From: Burkholderia paludis | GTDB lineage: Bacteria > Pseudomonadota > Gammaproteobacteria > Burkholderiales > Burkholderiaceae | NCBI RefSeq assembly: GCF_000732615.1 | Contig: NZ_JPGL01000022.1 | Location: 1-64,000 of the forward strand | Direction of reading: 5' to 3' | Length of the DNA: 64,000 nucleotides | Made by a program: the position numbers and the translations under genes | Shown: positions 45,497-59,931 of the stretch, in pieces | Position numbering within the stretch: position 1 is the stretch's first letter | Layout of the letters: each line of letters opens with the position of its first letter | The notes under the pieces: generated by a model | The model's input: only the letters and a program-made list of their open reading frames with translations | Told to the model about the DNA's origin: nothing | The model's database searches: none

Positions 45497-45847
45497 ATGA
45501 ATCGCCCGTTTCGCACCCTCGTCCTGACGAGCATCGCCGCCGGCACGCTCGCGCTGGCCGGCTGCGCGGTACCGCCGCCGACGTCCACGATCCTGAGCCG
45601 CCTGCCCGAACCGGGCGCATCGGGCAACCAGCCGCCCACGCTGTCGAGCGCCGAACGCAAGCGCTACGACGAGATCGACCAGCAGGTCCTGCGCGAACAG
45701 AACAGCGCGATCGCAGCCGAGGCGGCCGCGCGCGCGTGGGCCAGCTACTCGCCTCCGCCCGTGGCGGTGTACGGCGGGTATTACGGCGGATGGGGCAATC
45801 GCTGGGGAACCGGGATCAGCTACGGCTATCCGGGCTGGTGGTGGTGA
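45497..45847 (+). CDS. Small lipoprotein with Gly/aromatic tail
   Basis: 116 residues with lipobox ALAGC (Cys23). The middle is a short helical, charged region (SSAERKRYDEIDQQVLREQN) and the end is rich in Tyr, Gly and Trp (YGGYYGGWGNRWG, then PGWWW). Family not recognised. It lies 130 bases after hslO and faces ftsB over a shared terminator. Confidence 0.78.
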   Translation: MNRPFRTLVLTSIAAGTLALAGCAVPPPTSTILSRLPEPGASGNQPPTLSSAERKRYDEIDQQVLREQNSAIAAEAAARAWASYSPPPVAVYGGYYGGWGNRWGTGISYGYPGWWW

Positions 45848-45885
45848 GCGGACATCGCCTGATCGATTGATAACCGGCAGGAAAT

Positions 45886-45915
45886 AAAAAAGCGCGGCAT
45901 TTCCTGCGCTTTTTC
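45886..45915. terminator. Bidirectional terminator between the lipoprotein and ftsB
   Basis: AAAAAGCGC (45887-45895) pairs with GCGCTTTTT (45906-45914), 10-base loop. T-runs on both strands close the two convergent genes. Confidence 0.8.
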
Positions 45916-45936
45916 AATGGATTCGACGTATCGCGA

Positions 45937-46362
45937 TCAGTGATGCGCCGTCTTGCCCTTGTCGCCGCCATGATGCCGCGACGGCTTCGCGATCGATTGC
46001 GGATTCGGCACGACACGCACCGGCGCCGCAGATACGGCGCCGCGCGTCGACGTGTTCGACGGCGTGTTGTTCAGCGGCGCGGCCGGCGCATTCGGCGACA
46101 CGAACTGCACGAATACTTCGCCGTCCTTCACCATGCCCATCTCGTAGCGCGCACGCTCCTCGATAGCCGCGGTGCCGCTCTGCAGATCCTGCACTTCGCC
46201 GGCGGTGCGCTCGTTGCGCAGCTTCTCGTCCGCATTCTTCTGAAGCTGATCGTCGAGCTGCTGACGCAATTCATGCACCCGCAGCCAGCCGCCGTGTCCC
46301 CACCATAGGGGGTACTGAATGAGCGCCAGCAAGGCAATCAGGACGACAGTGACAAGCCGCAT
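45937..46362 (-). CDS. ftsB: Cell division protein FtsB
   Basis: 141 residues: a single N-terminal membrane helix ([18 protein letters not shown]), a coiled coil ([23 protein letters not shown]) and the conserved [15 protein letters not shown]. FtsB pairs with FtsL and FtsQ in the divisome. It is longer than E. coli FtsB because of a Pro/Asn-rich disordered C-terminus. It follows eno on the same strand as in E. coli. Confidence 0.92.
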   Translation of the reverse strand: MRLVTVVLIALLALIQYPLWWGHGGWLRVHELRQQLDDQLQKNADEKLRNERTAGEVQDLQSGTAAIEERARYEMGMVKDGEVFVQFVSPNAPAAPLNNTPSNTSTRGAVSAAPVRVVPNPQSIAKPSRHHGGDKGKTAHH

Positions 46363-46385
46363 GTAAGAAACGCAGATATAAGAAG

Positions 46386-46415
46386 CGCCGCTCCACGCAC
46401 GGGCGCAGAGCGGCG
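46386..46415 (-). terminator. Stem-loop between eno and ftsB
   Basis: 8-bp stem CGCCGCTC/GAGCGGCG with a 14-base loop, then CTTCTTATATC on the minus strand. T-run weak; probably partial termination or an mRNA boundary. Confidence 0.35.
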
Positions 46416-46443
46416 TCGATATGACGAACCCGATAGTAGCGCG

Positions 46444-47757
<1,314 letters not shown>

Positions 47758-47833
47758 TCAAACTGCGACGGCGCGCGCGCCCGAACCGCTTTCGCTACTG
47801 ACGCGCGAAGCCGTCGCAAGGTTCATTCGATCT

Positions 47834-50394
<2,561 letters not shown>

Positions 50395-50501
50395 TCAGCA
50401 ATTGACTCGATGATCGCGCCCTTTCCCACCGGCTCGCGCCGGCGCGGCATGGCGCCGCGAGGCCGCCGGCCGGTCGGCGCAACCGGGTGCCGGACCGCGC
50501 G

Positions 50502-51407
50502 TCACGCGCGCTTCGCGAGCGGGGCGCCGCCCTGCGACACGTCGCCCTCCGCCGCCTTCAGCGAATTCAGCATCCGCTGCAGCGCGCGGGCGGTCTCGAG
50601 CGGCCGCTCCATCGGAAACAGGTGACTGCCCTCCAGCCATTCGACGCGGCCACGCGCCGCGCGGCGGGTCGCATCGAGCCCGACCTGGCGCACCTCGCGC
50701 GAACGCGTGCCGGCAAGAAAGCCGAGCGGCACCGGTGCGCCGTGCGCGAGCCGCGGGCCGAGCGTGTGCGGCAGCGTCCGGTAGATCAGGTATTCGACCT
50801 GACGGTCGAACGCGAGCGCCCGCTCGCCGTCGGCGCCGGCCTGCGGGATCCCGTAGTCGATGTAGTCGGCCAGCATGCGTTCGTCCCAGCGCGCGAACGC
50901 GGGTTTCTCGCGGAAGTGTCGCCAGACCTCGTCGCGGCTCACCCAGCGCGTGCGCCGGTTGCGCGTTGCTGCGGCCGGCGACAGCCGCTCGTCGAGCCCC
51001 GCCCACTGGCTCGCGCGCAATGCGCCCGCGCGCCAGCCCGCAATGATCGGCGAATCGATCATCACGACGCCGCGCACCCATTGCGGCTTCTTCAACGCAG
51101 CCATCAGCGACAGGTAGCCGCCGAGCGAATGGCCGACGAGCCAGACCGGACGCTCGTAGCGGCTGCCGATGTCGTCGAGCAGTTGCTCGACGAGATGCGG
51201 CCAGTCGCGCGTCACCGGGTAGCGGCGGTCGTGGCCGATCCGTTCGATGTAGCGCAGCTCGTAATCGTCGGCCAGTTCGGCGAAGATCGTCCGGTACGTC
51301 GACGCCGGAAAGCCGTTCGCATGCGAGAAGTGGAGGATGTCCTTCAAACGCCGATGTCTCCTTTTTCTGCCGGGCCCTTGCCGCGGCGTCGTGCCGGTCC
51401 CGGGCAT
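50502..51407 (-). CDS. Alpha/beta hydrolase
   Basis: 301 residues with LHFSHANGFPASTYRTIF, the nucleophile elbow LVGHSLGGYLS, VVMIDSPIIAG and the catalytic His in LEGSHLFPMERP. The N-terminal 20 residues are basic and may not be translated; a TTG at the LKDILHF segment is an alternative start, with GGAGA upstream. Substrate unknown. Downstream of comEC by 30 bases on the same strand. Confidence 0.82.
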   Translation of the reverse strand: MPGTGTTPRQGPGRKRRHRRLKDILHFSHANGFPASTYRTIFAELADDYELRYIERIGHDRRYPVTRDWPHLVEQLLDDIGSRYERPVWLVGHSLGGYLSLMAALKKPQWVRGVVMIDSPIIAGWRAGALRASQWAGLDERLSPAAATRNRRTRWVSRDEVWRHFREKPAFARWDERMLADYIDYGIPQAGADGERALAFDRQVEYLIYRTLPHTLGPRLAHGAPVPLGFLAGTRSREVRQVGLDATRRAARGRVEWLEGSHLFPMERPLETARALQRMLNSLKAAEGDVSQGGAPLAKRA

Positions 51408-51437
51408 GTCTTCCTGATACGCCGGCCCTTGCCGCGA

Positions 51438-53924
51438 TCATCGATCCATCCAGTACCGTCGCCGGGCGTCACGATGGCGCTCGAAGGCGAACCCGCCGCC
51501 GTCCGGCGCGACGTCGAACCGCACGGCGCCGTCGCGATCGGTGCGCGGGAGCGGAATCCCGCGCACCTCGTAGCGTGCGAGGACCGTCCAGTGCGGATGT
51601 CCGAAACGATTGCGATAGCCTACAGGAAATACCGCGACGCGCGGCCCGACCGAATCGAGGAAAGGCTCGACCGACGACGTGCGGCTGCCGTGATGCGGAA
51701 CGACCAGGATCTGCGCGGCCAGCGCGTCGCGCGCCGCGTGCACGAGCTGGCGCTCGGCGCGCGCCTCGATATCGCCCGTCAGCAGCGCGGACGTGCCGCC
51801 CGCGTCGATGCGCAGCACGCACGACTGCCCGTTCGACGCGCCAATGCCCGGGCCGCCGGGCGGCCACAGCATCGTGAAGACGACGCCGTCCCAGGTCCAG
51901 CGCTGCCCGGCCGCGCACGGCAGCCGGTCGGCGACGCCGGCGGCCGCCGCATCGCGCCACAGGCGGCTGTCCCGCGCAATACCGGCCAGCAGCTGGCGCA
52001 CGTCGACCGCCGCGTAGACGGCCGCCGCACCGCCGGCGTGATCGGCGTCCGCGTGACTGAGCACGAGCGAATCGAGCGCCGCGATGCCGCGCGAGCGCAG
52101 CGCCGGCGCGACGATCCGCGCGCCGGCGTGAGTCGACTCCGCGCCCGGCCCGGCATCGAACAGCAAGGCCCGGCGTGCGGTCTCCACCAGCACCGACGCC
52201 CCCTGCCCGACGTCGAGCACGGTCAGCCGGAAACCGCCCGGCGGCGGCGTATCGGCGGCCGGCGCGACGAGCGGCAGCCACGTGAGCGGCGCCGCCCAGC
52301 GCAACGGCCAGCCGCGCGGCATCAGCGCCCATGCGACACCCATGCACGCAAGCACCACCACCGGCCAGTCGGGCATGCGCAGCCGGAACACGCCGGCCGG
52401 CCAGTCGGCGAGATAGCCGAGCAGCGCCATCATCGGTTCGAGCGCCGCATGCGCGAGCCGGAACGCATGCGCATCGAGCGGCGCGGGCAGCGCGATGCCG
52501 GCCAGTACGACCGGCGTCACGACCGCGCTCACCCACGGAATCGCAAACGCATTGCCGAACGGGCCCGACAGCGAAACCTGCGCGAACCAGGCCGCCGTCA
52601 ACGGTGCGAGGCCGATCGTCACCGCGTACTGCACGCGCGAGGCCTCGGCGATCCGGCGTGCGGCACGCGCGCCCCATGCGCGCCAGCGGCCCGGACGGGT
52701 CGCGACGCCGCTTTCCCCGTCGCCCTGCCCGCCTTCCGCGTCGGCCTCGCGCGCCGCATGCCAGCCGGCAGCGGCCAGCAGGATCACGGCGACCGCCCCG
52801 AACGACAGCCAGAACCCTGCCGACAGCACGGCCCACGGATCGGCGAGCAGCACGCCGCCGAGTGCCGCGCACAGCACCGCGGACGTCGGCACGCTGCGCC
52901 CGGCCAGATAGGCGATGCCGCCGGCCGCGATCATCCACCAGGCGCGCTGCGCCGGCACGTTGAAGCCGGCAAGCGCGGCATAGCCGGCCGCGGCCGCCAG
53001 TGCGGCAAGCGACGCGGCATACGGCGCCGGGAACACAAGCGCCGCGGCACGCCCGCGCCAGCGCAGGCGGCGCCAGATCATCGACGCGAGCCCGCCCGCG
53101 ATCGCGCCGACGAGTCCGACATGCAGGCCCGAGATCGCAACCAGATGGCTCGTGCCCGTATTGCGCAGCACGCGCCAGTCGTCGCCGCCGATGCCCGACT
53201 GATCGCCGATCGCGAGTGCGGAGACGATGCCGCGATGGTCGGCGTCGCTACCGAGGGCTTCGTCGATGCGGGCCCGCAGCGCGTCGCGCAGCCGATCGAT
53301 CGTCGCCCGCCACCCCGATGCACGCGCATCGAGCAATGCCGACCGCCCGGGTGCGACGACATAGCCGATCGCGCGAATGCCCGCGGAGAGCCATGCCGCT
53401 TCGCTGTCGCGCACGCCGGGATTGGCCTCGGCGTGCGGGCGCTTCAGGCGCACGACGAAACGCCAGCGCTGCGCGGCGCGCAGATCGGGCAGCGCATCGC
53501 GGGACGCGGCGCCATACGTGCGCCACGACAGCCGGATCAACGGCGGAAAGCGGGCCAGCCCGGCATCGTTCGACTCGACCGCGAACAGCAGCCGCACGCC
53601 CGTCCCGTCGACGGCCGGCAGCCCCCGGACCACGCCGGTGACGACGATGTCACGCCCTTCCCATTGCGCAGGCAGGCTGTCGCCCAGCCGCCATTCGGCG
53701 CGCACGGCCGCATAGCCGAATCCCGCGACGCAAGCCGCGAGCACACACGCCGTCCACCCGAGCGCGACGGTCGCACGCGTGCGCCGCCCCATGCACCACG
53801 CGCCCAGCACCGCGCAGCCCGCGAGCGCGGCCGCCCCGATCATCCATGCGCGCGCACCCGGCAACGCCGGCTGCCGCTGCAGCACGACCACGCCGAGCGC
53901 GAACGCGATCCACCACACGCGCAT
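51438..53924 (-). CDS. comEC: DNA-uptake channel ComEC/Rec2 family
   Basis: 828 residues from MRVWWIAFALGVVVLQRQP, with GAGGAGG before the ATG. The N-terminal DUF4131 region, the Competence domain with many membrane helices (about 230-500, containing TGTSHLVAISGLHVGL) and a C-terminal metallo-beta-lactamase domain (LVLSHADADHAGGA, VPHHGSRTSS) are all present. ComEC carries DNA across the inner membrane in natural transformation. The gene is intact. A frame extends to 53978 but the Shine-Dalgarno supports this start. Confidence 0.92.
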   Translation of the reverse strand: MRVWWIAFALGVVVLQRQPALPGARAWMIGAAALAGCAVLGAWCMGRRTRATVALGWTACVLAACVAGFGYAAVRAEWRLGDSLPAQWEGRDIVVTGVVRGLPAVDGTGVRLLFAVESNDAGLARFPPLIRLSWRTYGAASRDALPDLRAAQRWRFVVRLKRPHAEANPGVRDSEAAWLSAGIRAIGYVVAPGRSALLDARASGWRATIDRLRDALRARIDEALGSDADHRGIVSALAIGDQSGIGGDDWRVLRNTGTSHLVAISGLHVGLVGAIAGGLASMIWRRLRWRGRAAALVFPAPYAASLAALAAAAGYAALAGFNVPAQRAWWMIAAGGIAYLAGRSVPTSAVLCAALGGVLLADPWAVLSAGFWLSFGAVAVILLAAAGWHAAREADAEGGQGDGESGVATRPGRWRAWGARAARRIAEASRVQYAVTIGLAPLTAAWFAQVSLSGPFGNAFAIPWVSAVVTPVVLAGIALPAPLDAHAFRLAHAALEPMMALLGYLADWPAGVFRLRMPDWPVVVLACMGVAWALMPRGWPLRWAAPLTWLPLVAPAADTPPPGGFRLTVLDVGQGASVLVETARRALLFDAGPGAESTHAGARIVAPALRSRGIAALDSLVLSHADADHAGGAAAVYAAVDVRQLLAGIARDSRLWRDAAAAGVADRLPCAAGQRWTWDGVVFTMLWPPGGPGIGASNGQSCVLRIDAGGTSALLTGDIEARAERQLVHAARDALAAQILVVPHHGSRTSSVEPFLDSVGPRVAVFPVGYRNRFGHPHWTVLARYEVRGIPLPRTDRDGAVRFDVAPDGGGFAFERHRDARRRYWMDR

Positions 53925-53981
53925 CGCGCCTCCTCGTCGACCGGGCGCCGCGACGACACAGGCGGCGCCTTCCGGCAACGA

Positions 53982-54770
53982 TTATGCGGACGAAAGTGCG
54001 AGTCGCGGCAACGCGGCGAGCGCGTTGGCCGAAGTGCATAGGGACAGCGCGGGAGCGTCGAGCCCGCGCAGTTCGGCGAGCACGTCGCCGATGCGCGGCA
54101 CCTGGTCGGGCGTGTTGCGGGATCGGTACGCCCATTCGGGCGCGATGTCGGGCGCATCCGTCTCGACGACGATCGCCTCGAGCGGCAGTTGCGCCGCGAG
54201 CCGGCGGATCTGCAACGCGCGCGTGAAGGTCACGTTGCCGCCGAAACCGAGGCGCAGTCCCTGCGCGAGATACGCGTCGGCCTGCTGGAAACTGCCGTTG
54301 AACGCATGCGCGATGCCGCTTCGCACGCCGAAGCGGCGCAGCCCGGCCAGCACGCGGTCCTGCGACTTGCGCACGTGGCACAGCACCGGCAGGTCGAATT
54401 CGCGCGCCAGCTTGAGCTGCCCCTGGTAAAAGAACTGCTGCCGCGCTTCGTCGAGCCCCGGTACGAAATAGTCGAGGCCGATCTCCCCGATCGCGACGAA
54501 GCGGGGATCGTCGAGGCTCGCCTCGATCTCCATGCGCAGCCGGTCGAGATCCTCGTCGCGCGCCCGCGGCGTATACATCGGATGGATGCCCAGCGCGTAG
54601 ACCGCGCCCGGCGTGCGCTGCGCGAGCTCGCGCACCGTCGTGAAGTTGTCGCGCCCGACGCTCGGGATCACGATGCGCGACACGCCGGCCGCGCGCGCCG
54701 CATGCGCGACCGCGTCGCGGTCGGCGTCGAACTCGGCGGCGTCGAGATGGCAGTGCGTATCGATCCACAT
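53982..54770 (-). CDS. tatD: TatD-family metal-dependent deoxyribonuclease
   Basis: 262 residues from MWIDTHCHLDAAEFDADRD. TatD motifs: DTHCHLD, ALGIHPMYTP, AIGEIGLDYF, LPVLCHVRKSQD, GIAHAFNGSFQQAD and ETDAPDIAPEW. It is a magnesium-dependent 3'-5' exonuclease family. Between comEC and lolD on the same strand. The open frame upstream to 54908 is unlike the family. Confidence 0.93.
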   Translation of the reverse strand: MWIDTHCHLDAAEFDADRDAVAHAARAAGVSRIVIPSVGRDNFTTVRELAQRTPGAVYALGIHPMYTPRARDEDLDRLRMEIEASLDDPRFVAIGEIGLDYFVPGLDEARQQFFYQGQLKLAREFDLPVLCHVRKSQDRVLAGLRRFGVRSGIAHAFNGSFQQADAYLAQGLRLGFGGNVTFTRALQIRRLAAQLPLEAIVVETDAPDIAPEWAYRSRNTPDQVPRIGDVLAELRGLDAPALSLCTSANALAALPRLALSSA

Positions 54771-54834
54771 GGCGGCATTCCTGCGCCCCCGCGCGGCGCC
54801 GGGACGAACCCGGCGCCGCGCGAAGGACGTGCGT

Positions 54835-55593
54835 TCACACCGGCAGCGCCGGCTCCTCGTGCAGCACGCCGTCGCGCAGCCGCATGATGCGGTCGCAGCG
54901 CGCGGCAAGCTCGGGATCGTGCGTGACGATCACGAAGCTCGTTTCGAGCGTCTCGGACAGTTCGAGCATCAGGTTGAACACCGTATCGGCCGTGGTGCCG
55001 TCGAGGTTGCCGGTCGGCTCATCGGCGAGCACGCAGGCGGGCTTCGTGACCAGCGCGCGCGCGATCGCGACGCGTTGCCGCTCGCCGCCCGACAGCTCGC
55101 CCGGCCGGTGCTTCGCACGCGGCCCGAGACCGACGCGCTCGAGCATCGCCTGGGCCTGCTCGCGCGCATCCTCGGTCGTCATCCGGCGAATGCGCAGCGG
55201 CATCGCGACGTTGTCGAGCGCGGTGAACTCGGGCAGCAGGTGATGGAACTGGTAGACGAAACCGAGCGCGCGATTGCGCAATTCGTTGCGCTCGCGCTCG
55301 GCGAGTTGCGTAAACGGCTTGCCGAGCAGCGACACCTCGCCCGCGCTCGGCTCGTCGAGCCCGCCCAGCACGTGCAGCAGCGTGCTCTTGCCGGAGCCCG
55401 ACGCGCCGACGACCGCGAGCTTCTCGCCGCGCCGCACCGTCAGCTCGGTATTGTCGAGCACCTGCACGTTGAAGCCGCCCTGCACGAACGCCTTCGTGAT
55501 GCCGCGCGCCTGAAGCACGTAATCCTGCATACCTGCCGAATCCTGTCGATTGTGTTGTTTCGAATCCGCGAACGCGGTTGCGCGGTCATTCAT
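54835..55593 (-). CDS. lolD: Lipoprotein-releasing ABC transporter ATPase
   Basis: 252 residues. ABC ATPase with Walker [20 protein letters not shown]-loop [20 protein letters not shown], signature [15 protein letters not shown] and Walker [14 protein letters not shown]. LolD powers release of outer-membrane lipoproteins to LolA. The first 21 residues are extra; [10 protein letters not shown] at 55530 is an alternative start. The ATG used overlaps the lolC end by 8 bases, so translation is coupled. Confidence 0.94.
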   Translation of the reverse strand: MNDRATAFADSKQHNRQDSAGMQDYVLQARGITKAFVQGGFNVQVLDNTELTVRRGEKLAVVGASGSGKSTLLHVLGGLDEPSAGEVSLLGKPFTQLAERERNELRNRALGFVYQFHHLLPEFTALDNVAMPLRIRRMTTEDAREQAQAMLERVGLGPRAKHRPGELSGGERQRVAIARALVTKPACVLADEPTGNLDGTTADTVFNLMLELSETLETSFVIVTHDPELAARCDRIMRLRDGVLHEEPALPV

Positions 55594-56839
55594 AGCGGAG
55601 CGCCTCCGCGGGCTTCACCTTCGCGCCGCGCCAGCTCGGGTAGAGCGTCGCGACGGCCGACAGTGCGAACGCGATCAGCCCGATCCGGATCACGTCGCTC
55701 GCGACGAGTTCGGACGGCAGCTCGCTGATGAAATACACGGACGGCGGCAGGAACTGCACGCCGAACAGATGCTCGATCATCGGGATCAGCCACGGGATGC
55801 TCCATGCGATCAGGCAGCCGAGCGCGACGCCCGACGCCGTGCCGACGAAGCCGATCGTCACGCCCTGCACGACGAAGATCTTCATGATCGACCCCGGCTG
55901 CGCGCCGAGCGTGCGCAGGATCGCGATGTCGGCCTGCTTGTTGGTCACCGTCATCACGAGCGACGACACGAGATTGAACGCGGCCACCGCGATGATCAGC
56001 GTGAGGATGATGAACATCATCCGCTTCTCGATCTGCACGGCCGAGAACCAGGTCTTGTTCTGCTGGGTCCAGTCGCGAATGTACAGGCTGCCCGACAGCG
56101 TATGCGACAGTTCGACCGCGACCTGCGGCGCCTTCTGCATGTCCTTCAGCCGCAGCCGCACGCCGGTCGGCGCGGACATCCGGAACAACGCCTCGGCGTC
56201 GCGGATGTTGATCATCGCGAGCGTGCTGTCGTATTCGTAGTGGCCCGACTCGAACACGCCGACCACCGTGAACTGCTTCAGGCGCGGCATCATGCCGGCC
56301 GGCGTGATCGAGCCCTCCGGCGCGACCAGCGTGACCTTGTCGCCGACCGTCACGCCGAGGTTGCCGGCCAGCGCGTCGCCGAGCACGATGCCGAACTGTC
56401 CCGGCACGAGCGCGCCGAGCTGGCCGGCCTTCATGTCCTTGCCGATGTCGGACACCTCCGGTTCGAGCGTCGGTTCGACGCCGCGCAGCATCACGCCGCT
56501 CACCGCGTCCTGGCGCGTGAGCAGCGCCTGCGCGTCGACGTACGGCGCCGCGCCGATCACCGACGGATTGCGGCGCGCTTCCTGCGCGGTCAGCTGCCAG
56601 TCGGGCATCGAGCCCGTCGGCGAGAACACCTCGACGTGCGCGAGCACCGACAGCATGCGGTCGCGCACTTCCTTCTGGAAGCCGTTCATCACCGACAGCA
56701 CGACGATCAGCGCCGCGACGCCGAGCGCGATCCCGAGCATCGACACGAGCGCGATGAATGAAATGAAGCCGTTGCCGGTCGTGCGTTTGCCGGCGCGCGT
56801 GTAGCGCCAGCCGATCTGCCATTCGTACGGAAGTTTCAA
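55586..56839 (-). CDS. lolC: Lipoprotein-releasing system permease LolC/LolE
   Basis: 417 residues. Starts [21 protein letters not shown]-terminal membrane helix ([30 protein letters not shown]), large periplasmic domain, then three FtsX-type helices near the C-terminus with [18 protein letters not shown]. Burkholderia has a single LolC/E-type (sometimes LolF) gene here, so the symbol follows the E. coli name by similarity. First of the lolCD-tatD-comEC cluster. Confidence 0.9.
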   Translation of the reverse strand: MKLPYEWQIGWRYTRAGKRTTGNGFISFIALVSMLGIALGVAALIVVLSVMNGFQKEVRDRMLSVLAHVEVFSPTGSMPDWQLTAQEARRNPSVIGAAPYVDAQALLTRQDAVSGVMLRGVEPTLEPEVSDIGKDMKAGQLGALVPGQFGIVLGDALAGNLGVTVGDKVTLVAPEGSITPAGMMPRLKQFTVVGVFESGHYEYDSTLAMINIRDAEALFRMSAPTGVRLRLKDMQKAPQVAVELSHTLSGSLYIRDWTQQNKTWFSAVQIEKRMMFIILTLIIAVAAFNLVSSLVMTVTNKQADIAILRTLGAQPGSIMKIFVVQGVTIGFVGTASGVALGCLIAWSIPWLIPMIEHLFGVQFLPPSVYFISELPSELVASDVIRIGLIAFALSAVATLYPSWRGAKVKPAEALRYE

Positions 56840-57001
56840 GCGAATCCTTTCTGCTGGTTACGGCGGGACGGCGCCCCGCGGCCGGAGCGCCGCCCGGCGG
56901 CGGCCACCGGCCCGGGCACGGTCGAAAAACGGCCGCCGGACGCGAACGGGCCGTCGGCCGGCCCGATCACGCGCGCAGTTTGCCATACAATGCGCACCAT
57001 C

Positions 57002-58066
57002 ATGCACGACCGACGCCTCCATTTTCTCGTTCCGTTCGCGCTGCCGTCGGCGGCCGATGCGGCCTCGTCCCTGCACACCCTGGACAGCCCCGCGCTCGAA
57101 AAGTTGCTCGCCCGCGCCAGCCTCGTCGAGCGCGTGGCCGGCGAGGACTTCCAGCGCACGCTGCCGCACGAGCGCTGGCTGGCCCGCCAGTTCGGCGCGA
57201 CCCGGGGCAACGCCGCGGACGAGGCGCCGCTCGCGCCCTACATGCTGCTGGCGGACGGCGGCAGCCCCGGCACGCACGCGTGGGCGTGCGTCGAGCCCGT
57301 TCACGTCGAAATCGCGCACGACCACCTGGTGCTCGTCGATCCGGCCGCGCTCGCGCTCGACGACGGCGACGCCGCCGCGCTGCTCGCGGTCGCGCGGCCG
57401 CTGATCGAGGAACTCGGCGTGCGGCTCGAAGCGCCGAACCCGACACGCTGGTACCTGTCCAGCGACCAGCTCGCCCGCCTCGCCGGCGCCGCGCCGCTGC
57501 GCGCGAGCGGCCGCAACATCGAGATCTGGCTGCCGCACGAGGCACACACCGGCGAGCGCTCGCGGATGTGGATGAAGCTGCAGAACGAAGTGCAGATGGC
57601 ATGGTTCCAGCATCCGGTCAACGAAGCGCGCGAAGCACGCGGCCTGCCGGCCGTCAATTCGATCTGGTTCCATGCGCAGGGCACGCTGAAGCCGGTCGGC
57701 AAGCCGTTCGCGCACGTGCTGTCCGCGTCGCCGGCGGCACTCGGCCTTGCACGCGCCGCGCAGGCCAACGCCGGCGCGCCGCCCGCGGCGTTCGGCGCGC
57801 TACCCGCCGCCGACGGCGCGACGCTCGTCGAACTCCCGGCGCTGACCGCCCCGTTCATCGGACAGGACTGGGCGCGCTGGCACGACGGGCTCGCCGCGCT
57901 CGAGCGCGACTGGTTCGCCCCGGCGCTTGCCGCGCTGCGCAACGGCGAGCTGGCGAGCGTCGGATTCACGCTCTGCGGCGACACGAGTTCCGTGACGCTG
58001 CACGCGACGCGCGGCGACCTGCGCAAATTCTGGCGCCGCCGCGCGCTCGCCTCCCTGTTCGAATAA
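57002..58066 (+). CDS. RpfE-like conserved protein (COG4255-type)
   Basis: 354 residues starting MHDRRLHFLVPFALPSAAD. It resembles the RpfE-type protein found before recJ in beta- and gammaproteobacteria: PNPTRWYLSS, NEVQMAWFQHPVNEAREARGLPAVNSIWFHAQG. The family has also been annotated as a phosphoglycerate mutase-like regulator, but I cannot assign a reaction. TACAAT 13 bases upstream suggests a near-leaderless transcript; a start at 56990 is also open. The stop is 14 bases before recJ. Confidence 0.8.
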   Translation: MHDRRLHFLVPFALPSAADAASSLHTLDSPALEKLLARASLVERVAGEDFQRTLPHERWLARQFGATRGNAADEAPLAPYMLLADGGSPGTHAWACVEPVHVEIAHDHLVLVDPAALALDDGDAAALLAVARPLIEELGVRLEAPNPTRWYLSSDQLARLAGAAPLRASGRNIEIWLPHEAHTGERSRMWMKLQNEVQMAWFQHPVNEAREARGLPAVNSIWFHAQGTLKPVGKPFAHVLSASPAALGLARAAQANAGAPPAAFGALPAADGATLVELPALTAPFIGQDWARWHDGLAALERDWFAPALAALRNGELASVGFTLCGDTSSVTLHATRGDLRKFWRRRALASLFE

Positions 58067-58080
58067 CAAGCAGACCCCGT

Positions 58081-59778
58081 ATGACCCGGATCGTTACCCG
58101 CACCGTCGCCCCCGCCGACGCCGAAGTGCTCGCGCGTCACGGCCTGCACCCCGTCCTCGCGCGCCTGTACGCGTCGCGCGGCGTGCAGTCCCCCGCCGAC
58201 ATCGAGACCGCGCTCGCGCGCCTGGTTCCGCCCACCGAGCTGAAAGGCTGCGCCGACGCGGCGTCGCTGCTCGCCGACGCGATCGCCGACAAGCGGCGCC
58301 TGCTGGTCGTCGCCGACTACGACTGCGACGGCGCGACCGCCTGCGCGGTCGCAGTGCGCGGCCTGCGGATGTTCGGCGCGCGGATCGACTACCTGGTGCC
58401 GAACCGCTTCGAATACGGCTACGGCCTGACGCCCGAGATCGTCGAACTCGCGGCCGCGCGCAAGCCCGACCTGCTGATCACCGTCGACAACGGGATCGCG
58501 AGCGTCGCGGGCGTCGAAGCCGCGAACGCGCGCGGCATCGACGTGCTCGTGACCGACCACCACCTGCCCGGCGACGCGCTGCCCGCCGCCCGCGCGATCG
58601 TCAACCCGAACCAGCCCGGCTGCACGTTCCCGAGCAAGCACATCGCCGGCGTCGGCGTGATGTTCTACGTGCTGCTCGCGCTGCGCGCCGAGCTGCGCCG
58701 GCGCGGCGCGTTCGCGAGCAAGGAAGCGGAGCCGCGCCTCGACGGCCTGCTGGACCTCGTCGCGCTCGGCACGGTGGCCGACGTCGTGCGGCTCGACGGC
58801 AACAACCGCGTACTCGTCGCGCAGGGGCTGCAGCGCATCCGCAACGGCCGCATGCAGCCGGGCATCGCCGCGCTGTTCCGCGCCGCCGCGCGCGAGGCGC
58901 GCACCGCGTCGGGCTTCGATCTTGGCTTCGGCCTCGGCCCGCGCCTGAACGCCGCCGGGCGCCTGTCCGACATGTCGCTCGGCATCGAGTGCCTGATCAC
59001 CGACGACATCGGCCGCGCGTGGGATCTCGCGCAGCAGCTCGACGTGATGAACCGCGAGCGCCGCGAGATCGAGGCCGGCATGCAGCAGCAGGCGCTCGCC
59101 GATCTCGCCGATATCGATCCGGCCGATGGGTGCACGATCACGCTGTTCAACCCCGAGTGGCACCAGGGCGTGATCGGCATCGTCGCGGGCCGGCTCAAGG
59201 AAAAATTCCACCGCCCGTCGTTCACGTTCGCGCACGCGGACGACGAAGGCAAGCGGGTCAAGGGGTCGGGCCGGTCGATCGCCGGTTTCCACCTGCGCGA
59301 CGCGCTCGATCTCGTGTCGAAGCGCGAACCGGACCTGATCGTCGCCTTCGGCGGCCACGCGATGGCGGCCGGCCTCACGCTCGAGACCGAGAACGTGCCG
59401 CGCTTCGCGGCCGCGTTCGAGGCCGTCGCGCGCGAATGGCTGTCCGACGATGCGCTCGCCCGCGTGATCGAGACCGACGGCGAGCTCGAGGACGCGTATT
59501 TCACGCCGCAGTTCGTCGGGCTGCTCGACGAAGCCGTGTGGGGCCAGGGCTTTCCGGCCCCGCTTTTCTCGGGCGAATTCGACGTCGTGTCGCAGTCGCT
59601 CGTGAAGGAAAAGCACCTGAAGCTGCAGCTCGCACGCGGCCGCCAGCGCTTCAACGCGATCTGGTTCAATCACACGGAACCGCTGCCGGCAAGCGCGCTG
59701 ATCGCTTACCGGCTCGTCGCCGACACCTGGAACGGCGTCACGCGCGTCCAGCTGATCGTCGAGCACGCGGCCGGCTGA
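58081..59778 (+). CDS. recJ: Single-strand-specific 5'-3' exonuclease RecJ
   Basis: 565 residues. DHH motifs: [37 protein letters not shown] (DHH) and [14 protein letters not shown]1 motif [15 protein letters not shown] and [14 protein letters not shown]; the OB-fold domain follows. RecJ digests single-stranded DNA in recombination and mismatch repair. Starts 14 bases after the RpfE-like gene. The order recJ-prfB-lysS is the same as in E. coli. Confidence 0.95.
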   Translation: MTRIVTRTVAPADAEVLARHGLHPVLARLYASRGVQSPADIETALARLVPPTELKGCADAASLLADAIADKRRLLVVADYDCDGATACAVAVRGLRMFGARIDYLVPNRFEYGYGLTPEIVELAAARKPDLLITVDNGIASVAGVEAANARGIDVLVTDHHLPGDALPAARAIVNPNQPGCTFPSKHIAGVGVMFYVLLALRAELRRRGAFASKEAEPRLDGLLDLVALGTVADVVRLDGNNRVLVAQGLQRIRNGRMQPGIAALFRAAAREARTASGFDLGFGLGPRLNAAGRLSDMSLGIECLITDDIGRAWDLAQQLDVMNRERREIEAGMQQQALADLADIDPADGCTITLFNPEWHQGVIGIVAGRLKEKFHRPSFTFAHADDEGKRVKGSGRSIAGFHLRDALDLVSKREPDLIVAFGGHAMAAGLTLETENVPRFAAAFEAVAREWLSDDALARVIETDGELEDAYFTPQFVGLLDEAVWGQGFPAPLFSGEFDVVSQSLVKEKHLKLQLARGRQRFNAIWFNHTEPLPASALIAYRLVADTWNGVTRVQLIVEHAAG

Positions 59779-59807
59779 GCGCGCGCCGCCCGGCCCGCCG
59801 CGCCCGT

Positions 59808-59854
59808 CTCGCGCATGCGCGCCGCGCCGGACGGGGCCGCGGCGCGCATGCGAG
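59808..59854 (+). terminator. Long stem-loop between recJ and prfB
   Basis: A 17-bp stem with a 2-base bulge (59808-59826 with 59838-59854) and an 11-base loop, lying between recJ and the prfB -10. No T-run, so Rho-independent termination is uncertain. Confidence 0.4.
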
Positions 59855-59890
59855 CACCGTTTGCGTCACCGGGCAACCCTGCCGATCGGC

Positions 59891-59896
59891 TATAAT
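59891..59896 (+). promoter_or_regulatory. -10 element of prfB
   Basis: Consensus TATAAT 35 bases before the prfB ATG. No good -35 at 16-18 bases. Confidence 0.5.
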
Positions 59897-59931
59897 TCCG
59901 CTTTTTTACGAAGCAAGAATAGCGAACGATC

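Noticed and set aside
50487..54041. A 1184-codon plus-strand frame opposite the hydrolase and comEC
   Set aside because: Arg/His/Ala-rich composition with no domain, entirely antisense to two clear genes.
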